Translations under genes and position numbers: made by a program
The notes under the pieces: model-generated
Told to the model about the DNA's origin: nothing
Databases searched by the model: none
What the model saw: the letters and a program-made list of their open reading frames with translations, nothing else
NCBI RefSeq assembly: GCF_003034915.1
Contig: NZ_PZJX01000033.1
Span: 1-60,711, forward strand
Direction: 5' to 3'
DNA length: 60,711 nt
From: Mesorhizobium helmanticense
GTDB taxonomy: Bacteria > Pseudomonadota > Alphaproteobacteria > Rhizobiales > Rhizobiaceae
In this document: positions 52,158 through 60,370 of the stretch, in pieces
Numbering within the stretch: position 1 is the stretch's first letter
Layout: every line of letters begins with the position of its first letter

Positions 52158-52742
52158 TCAACGCGGTCCTCGCAGCATCGGGACGACTGTCGGCGACGAA
52201 CCGACCTGGATGGCGCCGAGCGGTTCGAAGCCGTGCCGGCGGTAAAACGGAATGTTGCGCGGATTCGAGGATTCCAGATAAGCAGGCGCGTGATCGCGAT
52301 CGCACCGTGCGAGTGCGTACGCCATCAGGGCTTTGCCGTGACCTTCGCCTTGGTGCGCGGGGTCGACACCGATCAGGGGCAGGAACCAATGCGGCTCGGT
52401 CGGATGGTAGGTGGCCATTTTCTCAAATACAGCCGCGGTTTCGCCGGCCAGAGAGGGCGCAACTGTACTTTGGAGGAGCGCACCAAGCTTTTTCTCGTCA
52501 GGGTGCACCCCAGGCGGGAGCCACAGCGCCGCACCAGCGTAGTCCGCGGTACAAAAGGCGCTTCCGCAAGAGAATGCCGCGCCTCCGAGCGCACGAACCA
52601 TCCGCGGCAGGGCCGCAAGGAACTGGTGCGAATGAGGCCAAGTCCATCGCGCCATAGGGTCCGCCGCAAACGCCAGCACGACCGTATCGACCACCAGATT
52701 TTCATCGGCAGCGGACGCAACTCTTACTGTCTCTGACTTCAC
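52158..52742 (-). CDS. GNAT family N-acetyltransferase
   Basis: 194 residues with the GNAT acetyl-CoA site in LIGVDPAHQGEGHGKALM and the C-terminal ESSNPRNIPFYRRHGFEPLG. It resembles streptothricin/puromycin-type acetyltransferases acting on small molecules; the substrate is unknown. The GTG at 52742 has AGGAGG 6 bp upstream, which decides the start. The 288 bp between mgtE and this gene hold nothing recognisable. Confidence 0.85.
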   Translation of the reverse strand: MKSETVRVASAADENLVVDTVVLAFAADPMARWTWPHSHQFLAALPRMVRALGGAAFSCGSAFCTADYAGAALWLPPGVHPDEKKLGALLQSTVAPSLAGETAAVFEKMATYHPTEPHWFLPLIGVDPAHQGEGHGKALMAYALARCDRDHAPAYLESSNPRNIPFYRRHGFEPLGAIQVGSSPTVVPMLRGPR

Positions 52743-53018
52743 GCTATCCTCCTGACGCAGACAGTCCGACGAGGTCTGACGCATTAAGTAGCGCGATCTC
52801 GCAATCTGTCTAAGCCTCGCGCGCGATCGCGGTCCCGCTGGCCTGATATCCGGCTAGGAGCGGAACGGCAGCTACCGCACAGTCGGTCTGTTAGCTGCCG
52901 GTCCGGATGCGGCCCCATTGATGCCCATAATCGGTCTGTAGTCGAACGACGGATTTCGGGCAGCAACCGTTGCAGGCTGAACGGCTGAATAGAGGTCGTC
53001 GTTCGAAGCGATTGGGTT

Positions 53019-53399
53019 TCAACCCTGGGGCGGCTCCCAGCCCGGTTCGGCCATCTCGAAGGCTGCGAAATCGAAGCCTGGCGCCACGGTGCAGCCGACC
53101 AGCGTCCATTCGCCGAGGCTGCGTGCCGACTGCCACCAGCCGGCCGGCACGACGATCACCGGACCATCTTCCTGATGCATCGACAGCGCCAGCGGGGCGC
53201 CGGCATAGAAATGCCAGACCTCGGCCGCGTCCCTGACCCGGTGCCAGGCCGAAAGTTGCTCTTCCTCCAGTAGGAAATAGATCGCGGTGGAATGGCCGCG
53301 CGTCCCTTCCGCGCCGTCGCGAAAGGTCTCGGCGTACCACCCGCCTTCCGGATGCGGCTTCAGGCCGAGCGTGGCGATGATTTCGGCGGCGCTGGTCAT
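53019..53399 (-). CDS. DUF985 cupin protein, copy 2 with internal deletion
   Basis: 126-residue cupin of the DUF985 family, nearly identical to the 142-residue copy at 57994-58422 but missing 16 residues (from the DQVLGTALAAGERPQI stretch). The deletion is exactly 48 bp, between GATC repeats, so the frame is kept. The cupin metal site region SAWHRVRDAAEVWHFYAG is intact. No function is proven for the family. Whether the shortened barrel folds is doubtful. Confidence 0.75.
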   Translation of the reverse strand: MTSAAEIIATLGLKPHPEGGWYAETFRDGAEGTRGHSTAIYFLLEEEQLSAWHRVRDAAEVWHFYAGAPLALSMHQEDGPVIVVPAGWWQSARSLGEWTLVGCTVAPGFDFAAFEMAEPGWEPPQG

Positions 53400-53550
53400 G
53401 CGTTCAGGCTAGCACGGCTTCTTGTTCGGGCATCGGATTTTTCCCAACGCCGATCCTCACCTCGGGTCCGATGCTTTAGTTCTACTGCGTCATATCCATT
53501 GTTCATAATTGTCGCCCTTCGGCGCTGCCCCTCACCTGCTTGCCGGCATC

Positions 53551-53576
53551 CTCTCCCCGTATAGTGACGGGGAGAG
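53551..53576. repeat. Palindromic intergenic element
   Basis: CTCTCCCCGT / ACGGGGAGAG, a perfect 10-bp stem with loop ATAGTG, is embedded in CCCCTCACCTGCTTGCCGG, a small repeat type frequent in rhizobial intergenic DNA. It lies at the junction where the duplicated yhhN fragment begins. Confidence 0.6.
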
Positions 53577-53638
53577 GGACACTCTCATCCACGATTTCGC
53601 CAATTGTCAGCGCTGGAGGAAGAACGCCGGCGTCGCGG

Positions 53639-54036
53639 CCGCCGCGCATGTGCTCTATGTCGTGCTGTTCGCGCGCGCCGGCGGCGGGTTCGGGCTGCTC
53701 TCGGCCGAACCGTGGCGCGGAGCGATTGCCGTGGCGATGGCCGTCTTCGCGCTCGCCATGCTTCTTGCGCTCTGGCGCCGTGTCGGCCCCGCCCTGCGCC
53801 TTCCGGTCAGCGTCTATATCGCGGCAATCCTCGCCATGGGGATTTCCGCGCTCACGCTCAGCCATGTCTGGATCATCGGCGGCGCGGTTCTGTTCATGGC
53901 CTCCGACGGGCTGCTGGCCGCGGAAAAATTCCTGGCGCCCGCCATCTCGCCGCATCGCGCCTGGATGCGCCATGCGGTCTGGGTGCTGTACTACGCCGCC
54001 CAGTTGGCGATCACCCTGGGTTTTCTGCTGGGTTAG
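53639..54036 (+). pseudogene. yhhN lysoplasmalogenase fragment (copy 2)
   Basis: Starts inside the protein at AAHVLYVVLFARAGGGFG and runs to the natural end, so the first 95 or so residues of the 46192-46875 protein are absent. An open frame from 53509 joins it to unrelated sequence partly made of the palindromic element, which would give a chimeric 175-residue protein; there is no sign that this is translated. Reading-frame integrity of the remaining part suggests recent duplication. Confidence 0.75.
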
Positions 54037-54171
54037 GGATCAGCCCAGGTCAAAATTCACTCGGCTGGCTGCCACCAATGGCCGGGATGGGAAGTGGAAT
54101 AACGGTTTTCGAGTAGCGGCGCGCGATTGCGGACGTTCCCGTGAACAAAACCGGTTGACGGCTTTGCGCCG
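53639..54171 (+). repeat. Duplicated segment, copy B (yhhN 3' part plus flank)
   Basis: Counterpart of 46472-46999. Similarity ends about 135 bp past the stop, after GAACAAAACCGGTTGACGG. Confidence 0.8.
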
Positions 54172-54250
54172 CATTTCGGCCTTTGGGATTAACTTGGCAC
54201 CGCTTAAAAGCAGACATTGCCGACCACTAATGGCAAAACTTAGAGTCTCT

Positions 54251-54946
54251 TCAACGAAGCGCGGCGGTGACCGCTTCCGCCAGCGCCGCCGACGACCCGG
54301 GATTTTGACCGGTAAGCAGGTTGCCGTCCTCGACGACATGGACGGCCCAGTTCGGTCCCTGCTCAAAGACCGCGCCAGACTTGCGCAGCGTGTCGGCGAG
54401 GAGCCAGGGCGCATTGTCCGCGGTGCCGAATTCGATTTCTTCCTCGTCGGTGAGGGAAGTCATCTTGCGCCCCGCGAAAGGCCATTGGCCAGTCTCGTCC
54501 TTCGCGGCCAGTAGCGCCGCCGGGCCGTGGCAGACTGCAGCGATGATCTTCTGGTTGCGATTGGCCTCGACCAGCACGCGACCCATGTCCGGGTCCTTGT
54601 AGAGATCCTCGACCGGGCCATGCCCTCCCGGAACGACGACGGCATCGTACCGGCTCACGTCGACGTCGGCGAGGACCAGCGGCGCTTCGATACGCGCCGA
54701 ATTCTTGGCCAGATAGCCGCGCATGCGTCTGGCAACTTCCTCGCCGACGGTCTTGGTATCGAGGCTGCGCTTGTCCATTGTGGGGGCGACGCCGCCCGGA
54801 CTCGCGAGGTCGACCTCGAAGCCTGCCTTGATCAGCGCCTCATCGATCACCACAAACTCCTCGGCCCACACGCCGGTTTCGTAGACGGAGCCGTCCGCAC
54901 GCGTCCACCTGTCAGCCGCGGAAAGAACGATCAGAATATTGGGCAT
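54251..54946 (-). CDS. DJ-1/PfpI family (type 1 glutamine amidotransferase-like) protein
   Basis: 231-residue Hsp31-like member of the DJ-1/PfpI superfamily: an N-terminal TGVWAEEFVVIDEALIKAGFEVDLASPGG, VVVPGGHGPVEDL, the nucleophile elbow AAVCHGPAALL with its cysteine, and a C-terminal region typical of the larger Hsp31/HchA-like forms. Relatives act as glyoxalase III, deglycase or chaperone. The ATG at 54946 follows GGAGAAG. It is probably under the neighbouring AraC regulator: a copy of the shared 39-bp motif lies 97 bp upstream. Confidence 0.9.
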   Translation of the reverse strand: MPNILIVLSAADRWTRADGSVYETGVWAEEFVVIDEALIKAGFEVDLASPGGVAPTMDKRSLDTKTVGEEVARRMRGYLAKNSARIEAPLVLADVDVSRYDAVVVPGGHGPVEDLYKDPDMGRVLVEANRNQKIIAAVCHGPAALLAAKDETGQWPFAGRKMTSLTDEEEIEFGTADNAPWLLADTLRKSGAVFEQGPNWAVHVVEDGNLLTGQNPGSSAALAEAVTAALR

Positions 54947-55043
54947 CTTACTTCTCCTCAATTCGCTTGCCGTCGCTCAACTTGCCAAAATCCCCGGACC
55001 ATTCGGGGGTGGTGGGCACAGTATGGCGGCGAAGCACGCATCG

Positions 55044-55082
55044 ATGTTGCCCGAAGCTCGCCGATACTTGCCTGATTGTCCG
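55044..55082. promoter_or_regulatory. Putative AraC-regulator binding site, copy a
   Basis: 39-bp motif beginning ATGTTGCCCGAAGCTCG and containing ATACTTGCCTG. Two TTGC half-sites lie 21 bp apart (two helical turns), as in direct-repeat AraC-type operators. It matches the sites at 55973 and 56744 and lies 97 bp upstream of the DJ-1 gene. Confidence 0.55.
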
Positions 55083-55155
55083 GAGCCGGCAGGCCGGCCG
55101 CGTGAGACTCCGCGCCGGCCTGAGCTTTTCGACCCGCGAGACGGGCTGGTCGCGG

Positions 55156-55911
55156 TCAGATGTTCTGGCCGCCCGACACTTCGATCCGCTGCGCGGTGAC
55201 CCAGCGGTTGTCGGAACCGATCAGGCTGGCGACCGCCGGACCGATGTCGTCTGGCAAACCGACGCGGCCAAGCGCGATCATGTTGGCGAAGGCCTCATTG
55301 TACGCAGGCGTGTCGCGCACCGCGCCGCCGAGAAAGTCGGTCTCGATCGCCCCGGGGGCGATTGTGTTCACTGTGATGCCGCGGCTGCCCAGTTCCTTGG
55401 CCATGTAGAGCGTCAGGATCTCGACCGCTCCCTTGGCGGCTGAATAGGCCGAGAATCCCGGATAGCTGACGCGGGTCAAGCCCGAAGAAAAGTTCACGAT
55501 GCGCCCGCCATCGGCGAGCAGCGGCAGGAGCGCCTGGGTCAGGAAGAACACGCCCTTGACGTGAACGTTGAACAGGAGGTCGAACTGCGCCTCGGTCGTC
55601 TCGGCAAAGGCGGCCATTTCGCCGTGGCCGGCGTTGTTGATCAGATGATCGAACTTATCTCGGTTCCATGTCGAGTTCAGCGCCGAACGGACGCTCTTGA
55701 CGAAGGCGGGAATGGCGGAGACGTCGCCGACATCGAGCTGCAGCGCGACCGCCTTGCGGCCCATGCTTTCGATCTCGGCCACCACGGCCTTGGCGCCCTC
55801 GGCGCCGCTGCGATAGGTGAGGATGACATCGCCGCTATGGCGAGCGATGCTGATGGCGGTGTTGCGGCCCAGGCCGCGGCTGCCGCCGGTGACGATCGAG
55901 ATGGTGGTCAT
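55156..55911 (-). CDS. SDR family oxidoreductase
   Basis: 251-residue classical short-chain dehydrogenase. It has NAD(P)-binding TGGSRGLGR, NNAG in HLINNAGHGEM, catalytic Ser in NFSSGLTRV, and YSAAK (Tyr and Lys). The substrate is unknown; such enzymes next to AraC regulators often detoxify carbonyls or quinones. AAGGAG stands 7 bp before the ATG at 55911; the frame is open much further upstream but not coding. A copy of the 39-bp motif lies 61 bp upstream. Confidence 0.92.
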   Translation of the reverse strand: MTTISIVTGGSRGLGRNTAISIARHSGDVILTYRSGAEGAKAVVAEIESMGRKAVALQLDVGDVSAIPAFVKSVRSALNSTWNRDKFDHLINNAGHGEMAAFAETTEAQFDLLFNVHVKGVFFLTQALLPLLADGGRIVNFSSGLTRVSYPGFSAYSAAKGAVEILTLYMAKELGSRGITVNTIAPGAIETDFLGGAVRDTPAYNEAFANMIALGRVGLPDDIGPAVASLIGSDNRWVTAQRIEVSGGQNI

Positions 55912-55972
55912 CGGTATCTCCTTGGTGATGAGCATTGTGCCCATCAGCACTATCGTCGACCGGACCCGATCC

Positions 55973-56011
55973 ATGTTGCCGGATAGTCGGCCATTCTTGC
56001 CTGTTTCTACG
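55973..56011. promoter_or_regulatory. Putative AraC-regulator binding site, copy b
   Basis: Begins ATGTTGCCGGATAGTCGG and contains ATTCTTGCCTGTTTCT; TTGC half-sites are 21 bp apart. It lies 61 bp upstream of the SDR start codon. Confidence 0.55.
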
Positions 56012-56143
56012 CGGGGCATGTGCTGTCGCGGTGCGATGCGGGGACGCGATAGCCATTTCCCGGGCGGAGCCGAGGTCGACGGCGCTCGCTGCGAACAGCG
56101 GCCAGTCGACGAGCGACGGCGTGGCGAAAGCAGGGCAAGGGAT

Positions 56144-56668
56144 TCAAACGCCGTCGCTGCTGCTGCTCCGTCGTTGCATATCCGCGCCGTTGGAACCGCC
56201 GAAGTGCAACTGCAGGCGGAGCAGCGCCCTGCCGCACACGCTCTCCAGGAAAAGCGTGACGGTGGCAACGAGGAGAAAGAGAAGCCCGGCGACGCCGGTG
56301 ACCACCATGGCCGTGGTAACAGGGGCGGCAGGGAGATACCCCAACTGGACAAGGTACGAACCGGCGAGGCCCAGGACGGTGGTTGCAGCGAACAGGACCA
56401 CTGCGGCATTCAGCAGGTCAAGTCCGCGCAACTGCAGGCGTATCCGCCGCTCCGCGAGAGTGGTCGCCGCCGCCGGGTCCGCATATTGCGACGACAACCG
56501 GTCGTCGCGAGCGGCCAGCGACGCGCGAAACTCTCGCCATTGGGTTATCGCGAGGTTGTAGCGCATCGTCGCGCCGTTTTGCAGGACGGCGCAGGCGTTC
56601 GTCAGGATCGCTGGCCCCGCTATGAAGGACAGCGGAAAGAACGGATTGTCGATGAAGGTCAACTGCAC
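56144..56668 (-). CDS. DUF2721 membrane protein
   Basis: 174-residue protein of the DUF2721 family with three predicted helices (about 8-28, 84-106 and 117-142). The signature near the start is PFFPLSFIAGPAILTNACAVLQNGATMRYN; RRIRLQLRGLDLLNAAVVLF follows. The family has no known function. It stands between the SDR and AraC genes on the SDR strand, 232 bp from the SDR start, and could be co-transcribed with it. Confidence 0.85.
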   Translation of the reverse strand: MQLTFIDNPFFPLSFIAGPAILTNACAVLQNGATMRYNLAITQWREFRASLAARDDRLSSQYADPAAATTLAERRIRLQLRGLDLLNAAVVLFAATTVLGLAGSYLVQLGYLPAAPVTTAMVVTGVAGLLFLLVATVTLFLESVCGRALLRLQLHFGGSNGADMQRRSSSSDGV

Positions 56669-56743
56669 CTCCTGCGGTCTTCGTGTGGCAGCCAGTGGCC
56701 TAGCAACCCACGCCCGTCCCTAGTCCCATCAAAGAAACGTCCG

Positions 56744-56782
56744 ATGTTGCTGGAAACTCGCGAGTTCTTGCCTATTTCTCCT
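56744..56782 (+). promoter_or_regulatory. Putative AraC-regulator binding site, copy c (autoregulation)
   Basis: Begins ATGTTGCTGGAAACTCGC and contains GTTCTTGCCTATTTCTCC; TTGC half-sites are 21 bp apart. It ends 42 bp before the araC-type ATG, so the regulator probably controls its own gene. Confidence 0.55.
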
Positions 56783-56824
56783 CATGGCGTTGTGACGCGG
56801 GGGGACGTGGGTTACTATTCGCCC

Positions 56825-57742
56825 ATGGCTCACACTTTGCTCGAGGCCGTACGGCGCTATGCGGAGGTACACGCAGACGCGAACGGCATTGCCCAGACGC
56901 CGATCCCGGGACTGACGCTCATTCGGCAGACGGCGCCGACCGAGTTGCAATACGCCATCAACAAGCCGCTGATCGCCATGGTGCTGCAAGGAAGCAAGCG
57001 AGTGGCCATGGGAAGCAGCACGTTCGACTTCGGCTCGGGAGAGTCTCTCCTGATCACCGCCGACGTGCCGACCGTCAGCCAGATCACGCGCGCCAACATC
57101 AGCGTTCCCTATTTCTCGCTCGTCGTCGATCTCGATCCCGCGGTGATCGAGAGCCTGGTCGTTGACATGGGTTCGCTCCCGTTCGATGCCGGCAACCCGG
57201 TCCGCGTCGATCCGACCGAAGCGGAAGTCGCCGACTCCGCATTGCGCTTGATGCGCCTCCTCGATCGGCCAGCGTCGTTGGCCGTTCTGCAGCCTCAGTT
57301 GATCCGGGAACTGCATTTCTGGCTGCTGTCGGGTCGGCACGGCGGAGCAATTCGTAGCCTCGGCGTTACCGACAGCCATGCGCAGCGCGTGGCGCGCGCG
57401 GTGGCGCTCATTCGCGCAAACGTCGCTGAGCCGCTCGGCGTGGAGCAGCTGGCGGACGCCGCCAGCATGAGCGTTTCGTCGTTCCATGAGCACTTCCGGG
57501 CCATCACGTCCCTGACGCCGCTTCAGTTCCAAAAGCAACTCAGGCTGATCGAAGCACGTCGGATGATGCTGGCCGATGGCGAGATGATCAGCAACGCGGC
57601 CTACGCCGTGGGATACGAGAGCGTCCCGCAGTTCACGCGCGAGTACGGTCGCATGTTCGGGCTGCCGCCCGCTCGCGACTTGAAAGCCGCCAGGATCCGA
57701 ATCCGGCCATCGCCCGAGTTGGCCATTTCAAGTGTCAATTAA
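56825..57742 (+). CDS. AraC family transcriptional regulator
   Basis: 305 residues. The N-terminal AraC_N ligand/dimerisation domain (about 15-180, AQTPIPGLTLIRQTAPTELQ, VLQGSKRVAMG) is followed by a C-terminal double helix-turn-helix (about 205-300, EPLGVEQLADAASMSVSSFH and GYESVPQFTREYGRMFG). It probably activates genes for reactive carbonyl or similar stress. The ATG at 56825 fits family starts; the frame is open far upstream, and an ATG at 56744 would start inside the putative operator. The likely targets are the adjacent SDR and DJ-1 genes. Confidence 0.9.
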   Translation: MAHTLLEAVRRYAEVHADANGIAQTPIPGLTLIRQTAPTELQYAINKPLIAMVLQGSKRVAMGSSTFDFGSGESLLITADVPTVSQITRANISVPYFSLVVDLDPAVIESLVVDMGSLPFDAGNPVRVDPTEAEVADSALRLMRLLDRPASLAVLQPQLIRELHFWLLSGRHGGAIRSLGVTDSHAQRVARAVALIRANVAEPLGVEQLADAASMSVSSFHEHFRAITSLTPLQFQKQLRLIEARRMMLADGEMISNAAYAVGYESVPQFTREYGRMFGLPPARDLKAARIRIRPSPELAISSVN

Positions 57743-57993
57743 CAGGCAGACGCACGCTCAATCTTGATCATCGATAGCGTGACCGAACTTCCGAAGCGGG
57801 TCACGTCACGACAATGCCCACGCCGATCCAAGCGTCCGCTCTTGAAGACCCGCAGCCTAAAGCCGCCAATCCGCTTCCGGCCCCATTGATGCCCATAATC
57901 GGTCTGTAGTCGAACGACGGGTTTCGGGCAGCAACCGTTGTAGGCTGAACGGCTGAATAGAGGTCGAATTTCGTTGTTCGAAGCGATTGGGTT

Positions 57994-58422
57994 TTAGGGC
58001 GTGCCTGGCTCCCAGCCCGGCGCGGCCAGCTCGAAGGCGGCGAAATCGAAGCCTGGCGCCACGGTGCAACCGACCAGCGTCCATTCGCCGAGGCTGCGCG
58101 CCGACTGCCACCAGCCGGCCGGCACGACGATCTGCGGCCGTTCGCCTGCTGCCAGCGCCGTGCCCAGCACCTGATCGATCACCGGCCCCTCTTCCTGGTG
58201 CATCGACAGCGCCAACGGGGCGCCGGCATAGAAATGCCAGACCTCGGCCGCGTCCTTGACGCGGTGCCAGGCCGATAGTTGCTCTTCCTCCAGAAGGAAA
58301 TAGATCGCGGTCGAATGGCCGCGCCCGCCTTCCGCGCCATCGCGAAACGTCTCGGCATACCAGCCGCCTTCCGGATGTGGCTTCAGGCCGAGCGTGGCGA
58401 TGATTTCGGCGGCGCTGGTCAT
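57994..58422 (-). CDS. DUF985 cupin protein, full-length copy 3
   Basis: 142-residue RmlC-like cupin: MTSAAEIIATLGLKPHPEGGWYAETF, the metal-site region SAWHRVKDAAEVWHFYAG, PPAG-like VVPAGWWQSARSL and GCTVAPGFDFAAFELAAPGW. DUF985 proteins are found in all domains of life without proven activity. This copy is probably the ancestral one because it stands directly upstream of gloB, as expected for the unduplicated locus. Shared flanks run from about 57880 to 58500. Confidence 0.88.
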   Translation of the reverse strand: MTSAAEIIATLGLKPHPEGGWYAETFRDGAEGGRGHSTAIYFLLEEEQLSAWHRVKDAAEVWHFYAGAPLALSMHQEEGPVIDQVLGTALAAGERPQIVVPAGWWQSARSLGEWTLVGCTVAPGFDFAAFELAAPGWEPGTP

Positions 58423-58499
58423 GCGTTCAGGCTAGCACGGCTTGTTGTTCGGACATCGGATTTTTCCCAGAACCGGTCTCCACTTTCGGGTCCGATGCT

Positions 58500-59267
58500 C
58501 TAGAAATTGTCCTTGCGCTTGCGTATCTCGGCGAACACTTCGGCGTCGGTGGCCTTTTCCATGCCGAGATGCTTGCGGATTGCCGGGTCGTGCCAGCGCA
58601 GGAATGGATTGGTCGACAGTTCCTCGCCGATCGTGGTCGGCAGCGTCGGCTTGTCGTCGGCGCGCAGTGCCTCGATCTTTGCGGCGCGTTCCTTCAACGC
58701 CGAATTGGTCGGGTCGACCGTCAGCGCGAAACGGGCGTTGGCGAGCGTGTATTCATGGCCGCAATAGACGACCGTTTCGGCCGGAAGGGCGGCGAGCTTC
58801 TTCAGCGAATCATACATCACCGGCGGCTTGCATTCGAACAGCCGGCCGCAGCCCAGCGCAAACAGCGTGTCGGCGGTGAACGCCACTTTCGAAGCCGGCA
58901 GATGATAGGAGACATGGCCCGCCGTGTGGCCCGGCGTCTCGATGACCTCGATCTTTTCGTCACCGAGGCGGATGACCGAGCCCTGGGCCACGGTCTTGTC
59001 GATGCCGGGGATCTTTGCCTCTTCGGCCTTCGGCCCGATAATGCGCAGCTTGAAACGGTCCTTCAGCGCCAGATTGGCCTCGACGTGGTCGGCATGGTGA
59101 TGGGTGATCAGGATCATCGTCGGCGTCCAGCCGGTGCGCTCGATCGCGGCCAGGATCGGCGCCTCCTCGGGCGCATCGATGATCGCGGTCTGGCCGCTTT
59201 TGGGGTCATGCACGAGCACGCCGAAATTGTCGCTGCGGCACATGAATTGTTCGATCTCAACCGGCAT
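58500..59267 (-). CDS. gloB: Hydroxyacylglutathione hydrolase (glyoxalase II)
   Basis: 255-residue metallo-beta-lactamase-fold enzyme that hydrolyses S-lactoylglutathione in methylglyoxal detoxification. The metal motif is THHHADH, with GHTAGHVSYHLP and FTADTLFALGCGRLFE further along, and the C-terminal glyoxalase II domain has the substrate-binding NPFLRW. The ATG at 59267 follows GGAGAG. Its stop coincides with the TCTAG end of a palindromic repeat at about 58441-58503. Confidence 0.95.
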   Translation of the reverse strand: MPVEIEQFMCRSDNFGVLVHDPKSGQTAIIDAPEEAPILAAIERTGWTPTMILITHHHADHVEANLALKDRFKLRIIGPKAEEAKIPGIDKTVAQGSVIRLGDEKIEVIETPGHTAGHVSYHLPASKVAFTADTLFALGCGRLFECKPPVMYDSLKKLAALPAETVVYCGHEYTLANARFALTVDPTNSALKERAAKIEALRADDKPTLPTTIGEELSTNPFLRWHDPAIRKHLGMEKATDAEVFAEIRKRKDNF

Positions 59268-59283
59268 ATCGCATCTCTCCACC

Positions 59284-59315
59284 AGAGCGGCGTCCAGTCG
59301 GATGCACGGCGCTCT
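59284..59315. repeat. Imperfect palindrome in gloB/methyltransferase interval
   Basis: AGAGCGGCGT ... ACGGCGCTCT, 32 bp, of the AGAG...CTCT type seen in the other intergenic repeats of the window. A second hairpin (GCATCG ... CGATGC) lies at about 59333-59372. Confidence 0.5.
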
Positions 59316-59461
59316 AACACTTTTTATCCGCCGCATCGTGCTTTCGAGATCGAAACCGATTTCGGGCCGATGCAGCAGTCGTCGCAGACATAGGGCGCTT
59401 GCCCGCATATGTCATCCGCCTTTTGTTGAACTTGGGCGGCATCGAAGCTACCGTCCGGCGC

Positions 59462-60250
59462 ATGCATTCCGACATCGTCGACCTTCGTTCTTTCTATTCG
59501 ACCACGCTCGGGCGGCTCGCCGAGCGCTCGATCACCATGGCGCTGTCCTCGATATGGGCCGTCGTGCCCAACGAGCGGCTGGTCGGCCTCGGCTATACCT
59601 TGCCGTGGCTGGAGCGATTCGGCGCCGATGCCGAGCGTGTCTTCGCCTTCATGCCGGCGACGCAAGGCGCGGTGGTCTGGCCGGTCACGGGACCGACCGC
59701 GACGGCGCTGGTCTTCGACGAGGAACTGCCGCTGGTCGATTCCTGCATCGACCGCATGCTGCTTGTCCATTCGCTCGAACATGTGGAGAACCCGCGCGAG
59801 ACGCTGAACGAGATCTGGCGGGTGCTGTCGCCGGCCGGGCGCGTCGTCATCGTCGTGCCCAACCGGCGAGGCGTCTGGGCCCGTTTCGAGCACACGCCGT
59901 TCGGCAATGGCCGGCCCTTCTCGCGCGGCCAGCTCACCGAATTGCTGCGCGAAACGAATTTCACGCCTGCGGCCTGGTCCGATGCCCTGTTCTTCCCGCC
60001 ATCGCGACGGCGCTTCATGATGCGGTTCCACAATGTGCTGGAACGCGCCGGCCGGCGGTTCTGGCCGATCTTTTCCGGTGTCATCGTGGTCGAGGCGCAG
60101 AAGCGGCTCTATCAGGGCGTGCCGGTCGCCCAGCGCGCTTCGCGCCGCGTCTTCGTGCCGGTTTTCTCGCCGCATGGCGCCACCAGGCTCGGTCGGCTGC
60201 CGCAGGCCGCCGACGGACCGTCTTCACCCACAAGGGTGACGCGTTCGTGA
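59462..60250 (+). CDS. Class I SAM-dependent methyltransferase
   Basis: 262 residues. The methyltransferase core is partly degenerate at the glycine-rich loop (RLVGLGYTLPWLERFG), but VDSCIDRMLLVHSLEHVENPRETLNEIWRVLSPAGRVVIVVP is a clear type 11 methyltransferase stretch. A basic C-terminal tail follows. It is conserved next to gloB, divergently transcribed, in rhizobia; the substrate is unknown. The ATG at 59462 (MHSDIVDLRSFY) is taken as start rather than a TTG at 59399. Confidence 0.85.
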   Translation: MHSDIVDLRSFYSTTLGRLAERSITMALSSIWAVVPNERLVGLGYTLPWLERFGADAERVFAFMPATQGAVVWPVTGPTATALVFDEELPLVDSCIDRMLLVHSLEHVENPRETLNEIWRVLSPAGRVVIVVPNRRGVWARFEHTPFGNGRPFSRGQLTELLRETNFTPAAWSDALFFPPSRRRFMMRFHNVLERAGRRFWPIFSGVIVVEAQKRLYQGVPVAQRASRRVFVPVFSPHGATRLGRLPQAADGPSSPTRVTRS

Positions 60251-60370
60251 TCGGGCTTGCGCTTTTTCCTAACTATCTGTCGAAAGCGGGTTTGCAGCCC
60301 GATTGAAGACGCGGGCCGCCAATGCCCGTGACCGGTTCCAGTGCCGCTTCCGAACGCAGGGATCTCACTC

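Noticed and set aside
55912..56409. In-frame upstream extension of the SDR to 417 residues
   Set aside because: AAGGAG plus ATG at 55911 precede the Rossmann motif directly, and the extension crosses the putative operator.
55817..56824. In-frame upstream extension of the AraC regulator to 641 residues
   Set aside because: It runs antisense through the DUF2721 gene and has no domain; the family begins at 56825.
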